Made by a program: the position numbers and the translations under genes. A DNA stretch of 64,000 nt from Procambarus clarkii (Eukaryota > Arthropoda > Malacostraca > Decapoda > Cambaridae): NCBI RefSeq assembly GCF_040958095.1, contig NC_091193.1:38316886-38380885 (forward strand), given 5' to 3'. Position 1 is the stretch's first letter. Each line of letters begins with the position of its first letter. The notes beneath the pieces were generated by a model. That model was not told the DNA's origin, made no database searches, and was given only the letters and a program-made list of their open reading frames with translations. Of the stretch, positions 37,001 to 48,767 are shown piece by piece.

Positions 37001-38092
37001 CCCTGGTGGTCCTCATGCTAGGCTCTTGCCTCACCACACACCATCACACCCTGGTGGTCCTCATGCTAGGCTCTTGCCTCACCACACACCATCACACCCT
37101 GGTGGTCCTCATGCTGGGCTCCTGCCTCACCACACACCATCACACTCTGGTGGTCCTCATGCTAGGCTCTTGCCTCACCACACACCATCACACCCTGGTG
37201 GTCCTCATGCTAGGCTCTTGCCTCACCACACACCATCACACCCTGGTGGTCCTCATGCTGGGCTCCTGCCTCACCACACACCATCACACTCAGGTGGTCC
37301 TCATGCTAGGCTCTTGCCTCACCACACACCATCACACCCTGGTGGTCCTCATGCTGGGCTCCTGCCTCACCACACACCATCACACTCTGGTGGTCCTCAT
37401 GCTGGGCTGCTGCCTCACCACACACCATCACACCCTGGTGGTCCTCATGCTGGGCTGCTGCCTCACCACACACCATCACACCCTGGTGGTCCTCATGCTA
37501 GGCTCTTGCCTCACCACACACCATCACACTCTGGTGGTCCTCATGCTGGGCTGCTGCCTCACCACACAGCATCACACTCTGGTGGTCCTCATGCTGGGCT
37601 CCTGCCTCACCACACACCATCACACCCTGGTGGTCCTCATGCTAGGCTCTTGCCTCACCACACACCATCACACTCTGGTGGTCCTCATGCTAGGCTCTTG
37701 CCTCACCACACACCATCACACCCTGGTGGTGCTCATGCTAGGTTCTTGACTCACCACACACCATCACACTCTGGTGGTCCTCATGCTGGGCTCCTGCCTC
37801 ACCACACACCATCACACTCTGGTGGTCCTCATGCTGGGCTGCTGCCTCACCACACACCATCACACTCTGGTGGTCCTCATGCTGGGCTCCTGCCTCACCA
37901 CACACCATCACACCCTGGTGGTCCTCATGCTAGGCTCTTGCCTCACCACACACCATCACACTCTGGTGGTCCTCATGCTGGGCTGCTGCCTCACCACACA
38001 CCATCACACTCTGGGGGGTCCTCATGCTGGGCTCCTGCCTCACCACACACCATCACACCCTGGTGGTCCTCATGCTGGGCTCCTGCCTCACA

Positions 38093-38900
38093 ACATCTCT
38101 TGCACAACAATCTTTAATTGTTCAATTATTTCGTTGACAATGACATTTTGTGTCGGTACGACATTTTGTGTAAACTCAACCAATTGTCATTTTTTTTGTC
38201 TTTCCTGCAATATTTTTAAGCAGTGGTCTCTGCTGCTTAAGAGTTTCCACTTGTGAGTTTAGTGTACTCTGAGACCTTAAATTCCGTTTTCTTCGACCGT
38301 TTTTGATAAACATTCAGTGTTCCTGAGGTTCGTCTCTCCCTCCCGCCGTTGTCTCTCTTGTAGGCGCTAATACTGCCTCGGTGTACCCCGGGGTCCCTTA
38401 ATCTCTTTACTAAACCCGCCCAGACAATGTTCTTCATCTTAATACATTGAGGGACATCATTTGCTGGGATCTCGCGCTCATTTTCACAACATTCGCATCT
38501 GTCCTATAAAATTATACCACCGTGTGTGCTCGACACCATTGATTACAAATTACCTGAAGGCCGGTGTCTGCCCCCAGGCTGAGAACATTTGTTTGAAGAT
38601 TTTTTAAATATGCTTGCTGGGGCAAGGGCTCGGGGTGAGAGGTGATGAGAGATGGAGGGAAATAAATAAAAATAGGGGTGGATGAAGAACAAATGCTGAA
38701 ATGACAAGAGAAAGGGAGTTAAGGAGGAAGTTTTTCAGTTTTAACTCTGCCACCTCCTGGGTGGCTTCATCTTCATCAATCAATCAATCAGGTGATTACA
38801 ACTCAGGTGATCGTAGTGGGGATGACGTCTTGGCCCACTACACTCATCGGAGTGTTAAGTGGAATGATCAGCAAATCTGTATAGGATGACCGGGAAACAG
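38093..38900. other. Unassigned sequence
   Basis: No tandem repeat and no recognisable domain. Small frames at 38237-38437 (minus) and 38701-38889 (plus) lack any family signature. A short (atca)n run lies at 38774-38790. Confidence 0.4.
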
Positions 38901-39520
38901 ATTGTTCAGTCAGGAAAGAAGAAATGTAAGTCGACAGAACCCCAATGGTAATGACGTAACTCACATTATCAGAATAACGACAACAGCAAATTACACATAT
39001 GCCAACGTCGTTACATTCTCCAGAAACTTGGAGAAAGGAGCATCCCACGTCTTATAATCAACAAAGGTGAGACCCACTCTCTAATATTCATCCGCGGCAC
39101 AACCCCGACCTAAAAAGGATGAAGAAAGCTAGCAAAGGTCCAGACAAAAGTCAACAAGGCTCGATACTGAGGTGAAGAGTTAGAGCTATGAGGAGACACT
39201 ATGGGAACTGGAGCGTACCTCACAGGAAGAGGGGAGACATACTGCGAGTAGGGGAGATCTGATAACAACATATAAAATACAAGGGCGAACTGTGAATGTG
39301 CAGAAAGCATCACGGTCCAAATATATGAACACCGGAAAGAGTGGTAATGGGTGGTTAACTAGAGACACAAATGACTTACAGAAATATGAGAGAAGTGTTT
39401 TCTTTGTTAGAACTCTCAATAGTCTGAAAAGGTTAGGAGTACAAGCCGTCGAAGCTAACTTAATACAAAATTTAAAATATAAGTATGAACGGAGAATGAG
39501 AAATAAATCAATGCACTAAT
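38900..39520 (+). pseudogene. Degenerate CR1/L2-like LINE C-terminus and 3' region
   Basis: Fragments in different frames resemble the end of the LINE RT at 22100-22433: RITTTANYTYANVVTFSRNL (about 38968) parallels RITTAAYSTLAKVRTSFRNL. Later, a block with gaggagacactatggg... and agaggggagacatac (39190-39240) parallels the RRERGDMIGTYKIL terminus, followed by acaacatataaaatac. The reading frame is broken many times. A similar but weaker trace (gaggagacatgattacgac, then ctgatactcggtggc) lies at 39931-39970. Confidence 0.5.
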
Positions 39521-40600
39521 CTCAGAACTATCTAGAATCTGGCGACTATCTCAGGAATAATTTAAGAATTTTTTCATTCGCATGCAACAAGCATTTTAGA
39601 GATAATATTCTTTGCGGAACATGTTAATCGTGTCTGTTTGTGTATTTACTGAGCGGCAAAATAGCCATGAACGCCGCTAGTCTCATGGCAGCTCTTCGTA
39701 AGAGATAATTACACTCAATTAATATACCTAACTTGGCATACATGCGAAATGTTCTTAGAAATTATGTATTCTAATCCTGATAGACAAATACACCGACAGA
39801 TACACAGAGAGAGCGGCATGAAAGAAAGCCCTTTACGCACAAATACACCCAAACATACAAACACGGACTTGAGACAGGCTAGTCCGTGAACTAAAGGAGT
39901 TGGACTATGAAGTAGGGCTCACAAATCAAGAGGAGACATGATTACGACTTATCTGATACTCGGTGGCATGGACAAGGTTAAAAATACTGCTCGCAGATGG
40001 GGGAAAACATTACAAACGGGTCACACAAAGCGTGGGTACAGGAGAAAGGGTCACACAAGGGGATGGTTCAACACTATTAACATGCTGTTCATTCAAAATA
40101 TTAATTTCTGAAATATAAATGAATATTTTATACTCGCAAGTTGTGGCTATTTAGGCATTGGTTAAGTTAGGTGTTTAGGTTCTGTTGGCAACTACTTGTG
40201 TCTGTAGCCCCTGGCTGAAGCTTTTTCAGTGTGGCGATTCGAACAGATTTCGTCACGTAATTATAGTTCCAAAAACCGAGATATCTAAATATGGGAGGTC
40301 GATTGTGGCTGGAACGGGGCAGTGAACGACGTAACGAGGGATTACGGTGTTGATTCAAGTAATAACTTACTAGGAGGGGGAGATCCGCTGCGCCCCAGTC
40401 ATTCTCCATACTTCCCACTATCTCCCTCCTGCGAACTCCTTCTTCTCTCCTCCTCTTTCTCTAAAACTCCATCTCTTCTGATCTTCCTAGTATGATCTTC
40501 ACCACATTCCTTACTCTTCACCACCTTCCCATCATCCCTGACACCATCTTCAATATATACGGTGTAAATACAAAACCCATCACTTCACCCAGCCCTCCCC
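39521..40600. other. Unassigned sequence with weak LINE trace
   Basis: AT-rich DNA without a supportable gene. The part around 39890-40050 has a LINE C-terminus-like order (gaactaaaggagttggac... gaggagacatgattacgactt) too decayed to classify. The frame at 40167-40418 (minus) and the one at 40492-40683 (plus) show no domain. Confidence 0.35.
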
Positions 40601-40604
40601 CCAT

Positions 40605-40824
40605 CCCCCATCACCACTTTACCTTCATCTGTTTACCCATGTTCATCCAGGCTGTGTGTAGGTCTCTGTCCATCCCTCCCTAATCCCCTTTTCTTTAAAC
40701 GTCTTCATCCCCATCACCCATCACTACTTTCCCTTCATCTATTTACCCATGTTCATCCAGGCTGAGTGTAGCTCTCTGTCCACCCCTTCTCTAATCCCCC
40801 TTTCTTTAAACGTCTACCCCCCAC
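40605..40824. repeat. 110-bp direct tandem duplication
   Basis: tcaccactttaccttcatct at 40611 and tcactacttt-cccttcatct at 40721, followed in both by acccatgttcatccaggctg and ending in ctttctttaaacgtct. Offset is 110 bp with about 10 percent divergence. Two copies only. Confidence 0.8.
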
Positions 40825-41042
40825 CCCACGCACCGCCCTTCCCGAAACAAAAGAGACAAGTTCCGTTTTCTATGCAGTTCCATCTTTCCCAAAAAGTTGT
40901 TACGTCTGCTTCATAGCCCCCTCCCGGTCCAGCTCGTTGTTGCCGTGAGGGGGCATGGTAGGTGGCTGCCGGAGTGTGATGTTCCTTAAGACAGTCTTCT
41001 GTCATTTTGTAGCCTTGTGCTCCTCTGGGAACATCCCCTAAG

Positions 41043-41860
41043 GACTTTCGCCCTATTGCCCTCACAAGTTGTGTCTGCAAACTCTTTGAACATACGATTA
41101 ACGTTTGTCTGATGAGGTTCTTAGAGCACCATCACCACCTCTCCCCTTCTCAATTTGGTTTCCGCAGTTGCCGCAGCACAACGGATGTCCTGGTGAACTT
41201 GGAGGTCTATATTCGTACTGCTTTTGCTGCGAAGACCTCCGTTGTTGCCGTCCTTTTTGACCTGGAAAAGGCTTACGATACCACTTGGCGATATCATATT
41301 CTATCCCAACTTCATTCTGTTGGCCTTCGTGGTCATCTCCCTCTCTTTCTCCGCAGCTTCCTCTCTCGTCGTTCCTTTTGGGTGAGGCTTGGTACTGCTC
41401 TCTCTGCCTCTTTTCAGCAATACGAAGGTGTGCCCCAGGGTAGTGTTCTGAGCACTACTCTTTTTCTGGTTGCCCTGAATGGTCTTCTTTCCTCTCTTCC
41501 TTCTGGCGTCTTCTCCGCTCTCTATGTCGACGATCTTACCCTTTGCTGTCAGGGTGATGATTCGCCTCTCCTTCAATCCCGGCATCAACTTGCGATTGAT
41601 GCCGTGTCGTCTAAGGCCACCGATCATGGCTTCAGGTTCTCAACGTCTAAGACTTGTGCTATACTTTTACTCGGAAGCGTGTCGTTCTTTGTCCTTCTTT
41701 GTCGCTTTATGGTCATCCCCTTGTGTACATGGATTCCATTAATCTTTTGGGGTTGATTTTTGACACTCGTTTGTCCTGGTCTCCCCATATCTCTTACCTC
41801 CGTGTTGAATGCTCTAAGGCCCTTACCCTCCTTCGGGTATTGTCCCATATTTATTGGGGG
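41043..41860 (+). pseudogene. I-like LINE reverse transcriptase
   Basis: Motifs in order: FRPIALTSCVCKLFE, SQFGFRSCRSTTDVL, VVAVLFDLEKAYDTTWRYHI (motif A), EGVPQGSVLSTTLFLVALNG (motif B) and SALYVDDLTLCC (motif C, YVDD at 41523-41534). A one-base shift near 41654 moves the frame. It continues CYTFTRKRVVLCPS, then YMDSINLLGLIFDTRLSWSP and YLRVECSKALTLLRVLSH, the usual post-palm and thumb region. The catalytic residues are intact; the frame is not. This copy lacks the upstream endonuclease. Confidence 0.87.
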
Positions 41861-42015
41861 AAGGGAAGGGACCTATCAGGGGGAAAGCGCCAAGCCATCA
41901 CGACTATATATCACTGGTAAAGTGGTCAGGATAAGGATTTGGGATGGGATGGAGGAAGGAATGGTACCCAACAACTTGGACGGTCGGGGAATGAACGCCG
42001 ACCTGCATGAAGCGA
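41861..42015 (-). mobile_element. SINE fragment (tRNA-like box B) inside the LINE
   Basis: The plus strand reads aagggacctatcagggggaa and agcgccaagccatc..., ending gaacgccgacctgcatgaag. On the minus strand the start, gcttcatgcaggtcggcgtt followed by cattccccgac, resembles a tRNA T-arm/B box, which suggests a 5'-truncated tRNA-derived SINE. A diverged copy of the same repeat lies at 63621-63712. It splits the LINE between LRVLSHIYWG and the segment coding LLALHSSLVLSKLDY. Confidence 0.7.
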
Positions 42016-43386
42016 TAACGTCAGAGCGGATTGGCTCACTCTCCTCGCTTTACATTCTTCTCTCGTCCTGTCTAAGCTCGATTATAGTTGCCCTGTTACT
42101 CGTCGGCTTCTCCTTATACTGTTCGCCGCCTTGATGCTTTGCACCATACTGTGTTGCGCCTCAGTTCTGGTGCGTTTCGTTCGACTCCCGTCCACAGCGC
42201 GTATGTTGACAGTGGCTTCATATCTCTCTAGGACCGCCGTGATTGCCACTGTCTTCGCTATCTTGCGCGGTCCTTGCAACATCCTTCCTCTCGGCTCTGT
42301 CGTGCTTTACCTCTTGCCCCTCCTGCCGTTCCTATTCCTCTTCACCACCTCCCTCTTTCTGTCCGGTTATCTCGCTTACAGGCTTCACTTTCAGTTCGTA
42401 TTTCTAATATTTCTCCTCGTGTTGTTCCTTCTTTGCCCCCGTGGAGAGTCCCTCTTCCGCAGTTTTGTACATCCTTAACCCGCATCACTAAAGCTTTTAC
42501 CCCTCTTACGGTTCTAAAACGGCTTTTCCTTGAGCACTTTTCTTCTCACTCCCGCTCCGTTTCCGTCTTCACTGATGGGTCTAAGTCTGCGGATGGTATA
42601 GGCTACTCTGTTGTTTTTCCTGATTGTACTTTTATGTGTCGTCTACCTCCGGAGACTAGCATCTTCACAGCAGAACTTTATGCTATTCTCTATGCTCTTC
42701 GTCTCCTGCTTTCTCGTTGTCAATCTTCCTTTGTAGTAGTTGTTGACTCTCGTAGTGCCCTCATGGCTCTCAGGTCTTTTAATCTGGTTCATCCAGTGGT
42801 TGTCAAGATCCAGCATTGGCAGTTTCTTATTCACAGTAAATTTAAGTCGGTTGAGTTTTGTTGGGTTCTCGGCCATATTGGTGTCTCCTTAAATGAGCGT
42901 GCTGATGCAACCGCCAGGGAAGCTGTCCGCTCTTGTCCCATCTCTCTTAAAGGTATTCCTTATTCCAACTTTTACCTGGTTATCCATTCCTCCATCCTTA
43001 CTCGTTGGCAGGTTTGTTGGTCTTCTGTTACTGGTAACACACTGCGTCCTCTTTAGAGTTGTGTGTCCTCGTGGCCGTCCTCCTACCACCATAACCGGCG
43101 ATGGGAAACAGCTCTGGCATGGTTGTGTATTGGCCATATTAGCTTAACTCATGGTCACTTGATGGATCGCCGCCTTGCTCCTTATTGTCCAAACTGCATT
43201 TTCCCTCTTACAGTGGTGCATATCATTGTTGAATGTCCTGACTTACGGGACGAGCGTGTGTCTTGTTTTCCGACAATCCCCCGCAGTTGCTTGTCCCTCG
43301 ATAGAATTCTTGGTGACTCGGATACGTTTCATATCGTTCGCCTTATGCATTTCTGTTCTCGTATTGGCCTCCTTGGTGATATTTAG
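42016..43386 (+). pseudogene. I-like LINE: thumb, RNase H and Cys/His tail
   Basis: After the SINE, ALHSSLVLSKLDY and pieces of the thumb occur in shifting frames. From about 42500 the frame gives VFTDGSKSADGIGYS (RNase H first Asp at about 42571), TAELYAILYALRLL (Glu), VVVVDSRSALMALRS (second Asp) and VLGHIGVSLNERADATAREA (His and last Asp): all four RNase H acidic positions are present. The frame breaks near 43056. It resumes as LMDRRLAPYCPNCIFPLTVV and HIIVECPDL, a C-x2-C...H-x3-C cluster, and ends at 43386. Confidence 0.85.
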
Positions 43387-43942
43387 CGCCCTCTGATTAT
43401 CCCGCACATATGATGGTGCTACATAGCCTTCCCGGTTTGGTGCCTTCTTTTCATAATTAATTAATTACTTCTGCTTCATAAGGATAACGTTAATTATTTT
43501 CTTCATTAACCAGAATAATGTTTTTGTGAGGCATTTTGTGTATCATATGTTTGGAAGTTAATTAATCCTGTTTTCTTATAATTCTTTAATTCCTGTTTAT
43601 TCTCCTTTTTCTCTCACCTTCCCTTGCTTTACTCCTTAATCCCTGTTTCCTGCAAGGAGGAGAGGAAACAGCGATTGTGGTTTGCGTATAAACTGCAAGC
43701 AACAATGAATCTTTATTTGTTGTTTGTAATATATATGACTAGCGCATAGGTTCCCTCATACCTACAGGCTAAAGTGGCAACCCGGAGAATTAAAAGTCCC
43801 AGTTGGATATCAGGGTTGTGTCTCTGTGACCCTCTCTTATTGTGGGTGTTCGCAGCCTGGTCGGTAGACCTTCAGTCTTTCTTCACTCCCTCAGGCCCTC
43901 GACCTCCGTTCCGGTGGTCGAGGGTCAGATGGTGCAAATGAA

Positions 43943-43946
<4 letters not shown>
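43387..43946. other. LINE 3' flank and unassigned sequence
   Basis: The first part (to about 43640) is likely the 3' UTR of the LINE. The rest, including gaccctctcttattgtggg... and gaccttcagtctttcttcac, has no supportable gene. A short inverted pair, ccctcgacc / ggtcgaggg, lies at about 43893-43926. Confidence 0.4.

Positions 43947-44007
<61 letters not shown>
43947..44007. repeat. (TA)n tract
   Basis: Pure TA run directly abutting the left end of the foldback MITE at 44008. Confidence 0.97.
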
Positions 44008-44012
<5 letters not shown>

Positions 44013-44400
44013 GTACCTAGTAGCCAGAACGTACTTCTCAGCCTACTATGCAAGGCCCGATTTGCCTAATAAGAAAAGTTTTCATGAATTAATTGTTTTT
44101 CGGCTACCTAACCTACCTAACCTAACCTAACCTAACTTTTTCGGCCACCTAACCTAACCTAACCTTTAAAGATAGGTTAGGTTAGGTTAGGTAGGGTTGG
44201 TTAGGTTCGGTCATATTTCTACGTTAATTTTAACTCCAATAAAAAAAAATTGACCTCATACATAATGAAATGGGAAGCTTTATCATTTCATTAGAAAAAA
44301 ATAAGAGAAAATATATTAATTCAGGAAAACTTGGCTTATTAGGGAAATCGGGCCTTGCATAGTAGGCTGAGAAGTGCGTTCTGGCTACTAGGTACGACAT
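44008..44400 (+). mobile_element. Foldback MITE, copy 1 (393 bp)
   Basis: Non-coding element bounded by atgtcgtacctagtagccag and its inverse ctggctactaggtacgacat. Terminal inverted repeats are about 85 bp. The centre holds cctaa runs (44105-44165) followed by ttagg runs (44172-44212), themselves inverted, so almost the whole element can fold. It lies inside (TA)n, consistent with TA target choice as in Tc1/mariner-type elements; no transposase is present. Two further copies have exactly the same length (57781-58173 and 58250-58642). Confidence 0.88.
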
Positions 44401-44418
44401 ATATATATATATATATAC
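44401..44418. repeat. Short (TA)n tract
   Basis: TA run between MITE copy 1 and a SINE. Confidence 0.9.
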
Positions 44419-44556
44419 ATGCGAACAAGCCTGAATGGTCCCCAGGACATATGCAACTGAAAACTCACACCCCAGAAGTGACTCGAACCCATACTCCCAG
44501 AAGCAACGCAACTGGTATGTACAAGACGCCTTAATCCACTTGACCATCACGACAAG
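44419..44556 (-). mobile_element. tRNA-derived SINE (Leu-like head), 5' part
   Basis: On the minus strand: gtgatggtcaagtggattaa, then ggcg (A-box region, like a tRNA-Leu D-arm), later gtatgggttcgagtcacttc (B box GGTTCGAGTC), then a tRNA-unrelated region ending at gcgaacaagcctgaatgg, read on the plus strand at 44421. The same family occurs at 58719-58978 and as an inverted pair at 58980-59176. It is bounded by (TA)n on both sides. Confidence 0.82.

Positions 44557-44814
<258 letters not shown>

Positions 44815-44878
<64 letters not shown>
44815..44878. repeat. (TA)n tract
   Basis: Pure TA between MITE copy 2 and the 3' end of a Penelope-like copy. Confidence 0.97.
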
Positions 44879-44881
<3 letters not shown>

Positions 44882-46841
44882 TTATTAAATATGACCGAAA
44901 AAGTAAGATTAATAATTCTAACACGAATTTTCTCAATCTTTCGTACATTATGCTTCACTGTTGGAGGTAAATCAAAAATCACTTCTCCAAAATTCATTTT
45001 TATTTCTAGTCTGACGCGACACGGGCGCGTTTCGTAAAACTTATTACATTTTCAAAGACTTCACAAATACACAACTGATTAGAACTTGCGTTTCCCTGAT
45101 TTTATATCTACATTTGAGTGAGGTGGGAAGGGTGATGTGGCATTACATTTGAGTGAGGTGGGAAGGATGATGTGGCATTAACACAAGACAGAACACTAGA
45201 GGATATTAATAGGGTATTAAAAGTATCAACACAAGACAGAACAGAAACAATGGGTATTGAATAGAAGTGTTTGTAGAAAGCCTATTGGTCCATATTTCTT
45301 GATGCTTCTATATTGGAGCGGAGTCTTGAGGTGGGTAGAATATAGTTGTGCAATAATTGGCTGTTGATTGCTGGTGTTGACTTCTTGATGTGTAGTGCCT
45401 CGCAAACGTCAAGCCGCCTGCTATCGCTGTATCTATCGATGATTTCTGTGTTGTTTACTAGGATTTCTCTGGCGATGGTTTGGTTATGGGAAGAGATTAT
45501 ATGTTCCTTAATGGAGCCCTGTTGCTTATGCATCGTTAAACGCCTAGAAAGAGATGTTGTTGTCTTGCCTATATACTGGGTTTTTTGGAGCTTACAGTCC
45601 CCAAGAGGGCATTTGAAGGCATAGACGACGTTAGTCTCTTTCGAAGCGTTCTGTTTTGTGTCTGGAGAGTTTCTCATGAGTAGGCTGGCCGTTTTTCTGG
45701 TTTTATAGTAAATCGTCAGTTGTATCCTCTGATTTTTGTCTGTAGGGATAACGTTTCTATTAACAATATCTTTCAGGACCCTTTCCTCCGTTTTAGGAGC
45801 TGTGGAAAAGAAGTTCCTGTAAAATAGTCTATTAGGGGGTATAGGTGTTGTGTTAGTTGTCTCTTCAGAGGTTGCATGGCTTTTCACTTTCCTTCTTATG
45901 ATGTCTTCGACGAAACCATTGGAGAAGCCGTTAATGACTAGGACCTGCCTTACCCTACAGAGTTCTTCATCGACTTGCTTCCATTCTGAGCTGTGGCTGA
46001 GAGCACGGTCGACATATGCGTTAACAACACTCCTCTTGTACCTGTCTGGGCAGTCGCTGTTGGCACTTAGGCACATTCCTATGTTCGTTTCCTTAGTGTA
46101 GACTGCAGTGTGGAAACCTCCGCCCTTTTCCAAGACTGTTACATCTAGAAAGGGCAGCTTCCCATCCTTTTCCATCTTGTAAGTGAAACGCAGCACGGAA
46201 CTCTGCTCAAATGCCTCCTTCAGCTCCTACAGATGTCTGACATCAGGTACCTGTGTAAAAATGTCGTCAACATACCTGCAGTATATGGTCGGTTTCAAGT
46301 TCATGTCGACTAAGACTTTTTGCTCGATGGTACCTATGTAGAAGTTGGCAAACAGGACACCTAGGGGAGAACCCATGGCGACCCCATCTACTTGCTTATA
46401 CATGTGCCCATCCGGGCTCAAGAAGGGTGCCTCTTTAGTACAAGCTTGGAGTAGTTTCCTCAGAATATTTTCTGGTATGTCAAGAGGAGTACAGGCTGGA
46501 TCACGATACACTCTTTCGGCTATCATTCCGATTGTCTCGTCCACAGGTACGTTGGTAAACAGCGATTCTACGTCCAACGAGGCTCTTATCCCTGTGGCCC
46601 GTGTGCCCCGCAGTAAGTCAACAAATTCCTTTGGAGACTTCAGGCTGAAGGCGCAAGGAACATAAGGAGTCAGCAGGCCGTTGAGTCGCTTCGCCAGTCT
46701 GTACGTGGGTGTGGGTATCTGGCTAAAGATTGGCCGAAGTGGGTTTCCAGGCTTGTGTGTCTTGACATTTCCATACGCATATCCAGGTTTATATTCCCCA
46801 ATGATCTTTGGCAGGTGGAGTCCGGATTTCTTGGCGTTCAC
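44879..46841 (-). mobile_element. Penelope-like element copy A, 5'-truncated
   Basis: Minus-strand copy running from the RT middle to the 3' end. Coding is at 46841-45282: YAYGNVKTHKPGNPLRPI, SLDVESLFTNVPVDETIG, DGVAMGSPLGVLFANFY, CRYVDDIFTQVP, then the linker and a GIY-YIG domain (YAFKCPLGDCKLQKTQYIGK). It is interrupted once, near 46228, within otherwise open frames (46227-46841 and 45282-46196). The 3' UTR and pseudo-LTR follow to (TA)n at 44878. The 5' break at 46841 is joined head-to-head to copy B with a shared ac. Confidence 0.92.
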
Positions 46842-47798
46842 TTCTTTTCCACAGCTCATAAAACGGAGGAAAGGGTCCTGAAAGATATTGTTAATAGAAA
46901 CGTTATCCCTACAGACAAAAATCAGAGGATACAACTGACGATTTACTATAAAACCAGAAAAACGGCCAGCCTACTCATGAGAAACTCTCCAGACACAAAA
47001 CAGAACGCTTTGAAAGAGACTAACGTCGTCTATGCCTTCAAATGCCCTCTTGGGGACTGTAAGCTCCAAAAAACCCAGTATATAGGCAAGACAACAACAT
47101 CTCTTTCTAGGCGTTTAACGATGCATAAGCAACAGGGCTCCATTAAGGAACATATAATCTCTTCCCACAACCAAACCATCGCCAGAGAAATCCTAGTAAA
47201 CAACACAGAAATCATCGATAGATACAGCGATAGCAGGCGGCTTGACGTTTGCGAGGCACTACACATCAAGAAGTCAACACCAGCAATCAACAGCCAATTA
47301 TTACACAACTATATTCTACCCACCTCAAGACTCCGCTCCAATATAGAAGCATCAAGAAATATGGACCAATAGGCTTTCTACAAACACTTCTATTCAATAT
47401 CCATTGTTTCGTGTTCTGTCTTGTGTTGATGAAATTAATACCCTATTAATACCACCTCTTGTTCTGTCTTGTGTTGATGAAATTAATACCCTATTAATGC
47501 CACATCTTGTTCTGTCTTGTGTTAATGCCACATCACCCCTTCCACCTCACTCAAATGTAGATATAAAATCGGAGATGCGTAAGTTCTATTCAGTTGTGTA
47601 TTTGTGAACTAAAGTCTTTGAAAATGTAATAAGTTTTACGAAACGCGCTCGTGTCGCGTCAGACTAGAAATAAAAAAAAAAAAAAATGAATTTTGGAGAA
47701 TTGATTTTTGATTTACCTCCAACAGTGAAAAGAAATGTACGAAAGATTGAGAAAATTCGTGTTAGAATTATTAATCTTACTTTTCGGTCATATTTAAT
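46840..47798 (+). mobile_element. Penelope-like element copy B, inverted partner of copy A
   Basis: Plus-strand copy starting in the RT-endonuclease linker (FFSTAHKTEERVLKDIVNRN) and running through the GIY-YIG domain to the stop at 47372 (SRNMDQ), then the 3' UTR and pseudo-LTR to (TA)n. In the 3' UTR a 48-bp unit starting gttctgtcttgtgttgatga repeats at 47413, 47461 and, in part, 47509. Its sequence is very close to copy A and to the full-length copy at 54788. Confidence 0.92.
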
Positions 47799-48566
<768 letters not shown>

Positions 48567-48567
<1 letters not shown>

Positions 48568-48767
48568 CGGTCCTCGACCAGGCCTCCACCCTCAGGAAGC
48601 AGCCCGTGACAGCTGACTAACACCCAGGTACCTATTTTACTGCTAGGTAACAGGGGCATAAGGTGAAAGAAACTCTGCCCATTGTTTCTCGCCAGCGCCT
48701 GGGATCGACCCCGGGACCACAGGATCAGAAGTCCAGCATGCTGTCTGCTCGGCCGACCGGCTCCCTC
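48567..48767 (-). mobile_element. tRNA-derived SINE, second copy of the 21193-21444 family
   Basis: Head at 48767 on the minus strand (gggagccggtcggccgagca), B-box-like ggtcccggggtcgatcccag region at about 48720-48700, body nearly identical to 21240-21420. It lacks the repeated tatcttgag tail, which ends at the Penelope palindrome. Its head abuts the integrase region of the Ty3/Gypsy-type fossil, whose frame runs on into the SINE. Confidence 0.85.

Larger units (their letters stand above)
24448..38092. repeat. 48-bp satellite array, about 13.6 kb
   Basis: Roughly 284 copies of a 48-bp unit: caccacacaccatcacaccc, then tggtggtcctcatgctgggc, then tcctgcct. Variants alternate at three sites: ctggg/ctagg, tcctg/tcttg/gctg and accc/actc. 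48 is 16 codons and the unit lacks stops in three plus and one minus frame, giving frames up to 1317 codons (for example SHPGGPHAGLLPHHTP repeats). There is no start context, composition shift or non-repeat domain to support coding. The array sits between a truncated LINE and unassigned DNA and ends at ctcctgcctcacaacatc. Confidence 0.96.
41025..43386 (+). mobile_element. I-like LINE with RNase H, decayed and split by a SINE
   Basis: Plus-strand LINE ORF2 remnant starting inside the RT fingers (DFRPIALTSCVCKLFEH at about 41043). It holds an RT palm with YVDD, a thumb, an RNase H domain and a Cys/His tail ending at 43386. The endonuclease and ORF1 are absent. RT plus RNase H in this order is characteristic of the I/Nimb/R1 side of LINEs. 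At least three frame changes and a SINE insertion (41861-42015) mark it as dead. The 3' UTR probably runs to about 43640. Confidence 0.85.

Noticed and set aside
24448-38092. CRISPR array
   Set aside because: Units are head-to-tail copies without unique spacers, and the sequence context is eukaryotic.
44105-44212. True telomere or subtelomere
   Set aside because: The cctaa and ttagg runs are short, inverted relative to each other, and occur at the same position inside each MITE copy, so they are part of that element.
45346-46101. Plus-strand frames of 83-92 codons opposite the Penelope-like copy
   Set aside because: Antisense shadows of the RT/endonuclease frame; identical shadows occur opposite every other copy.
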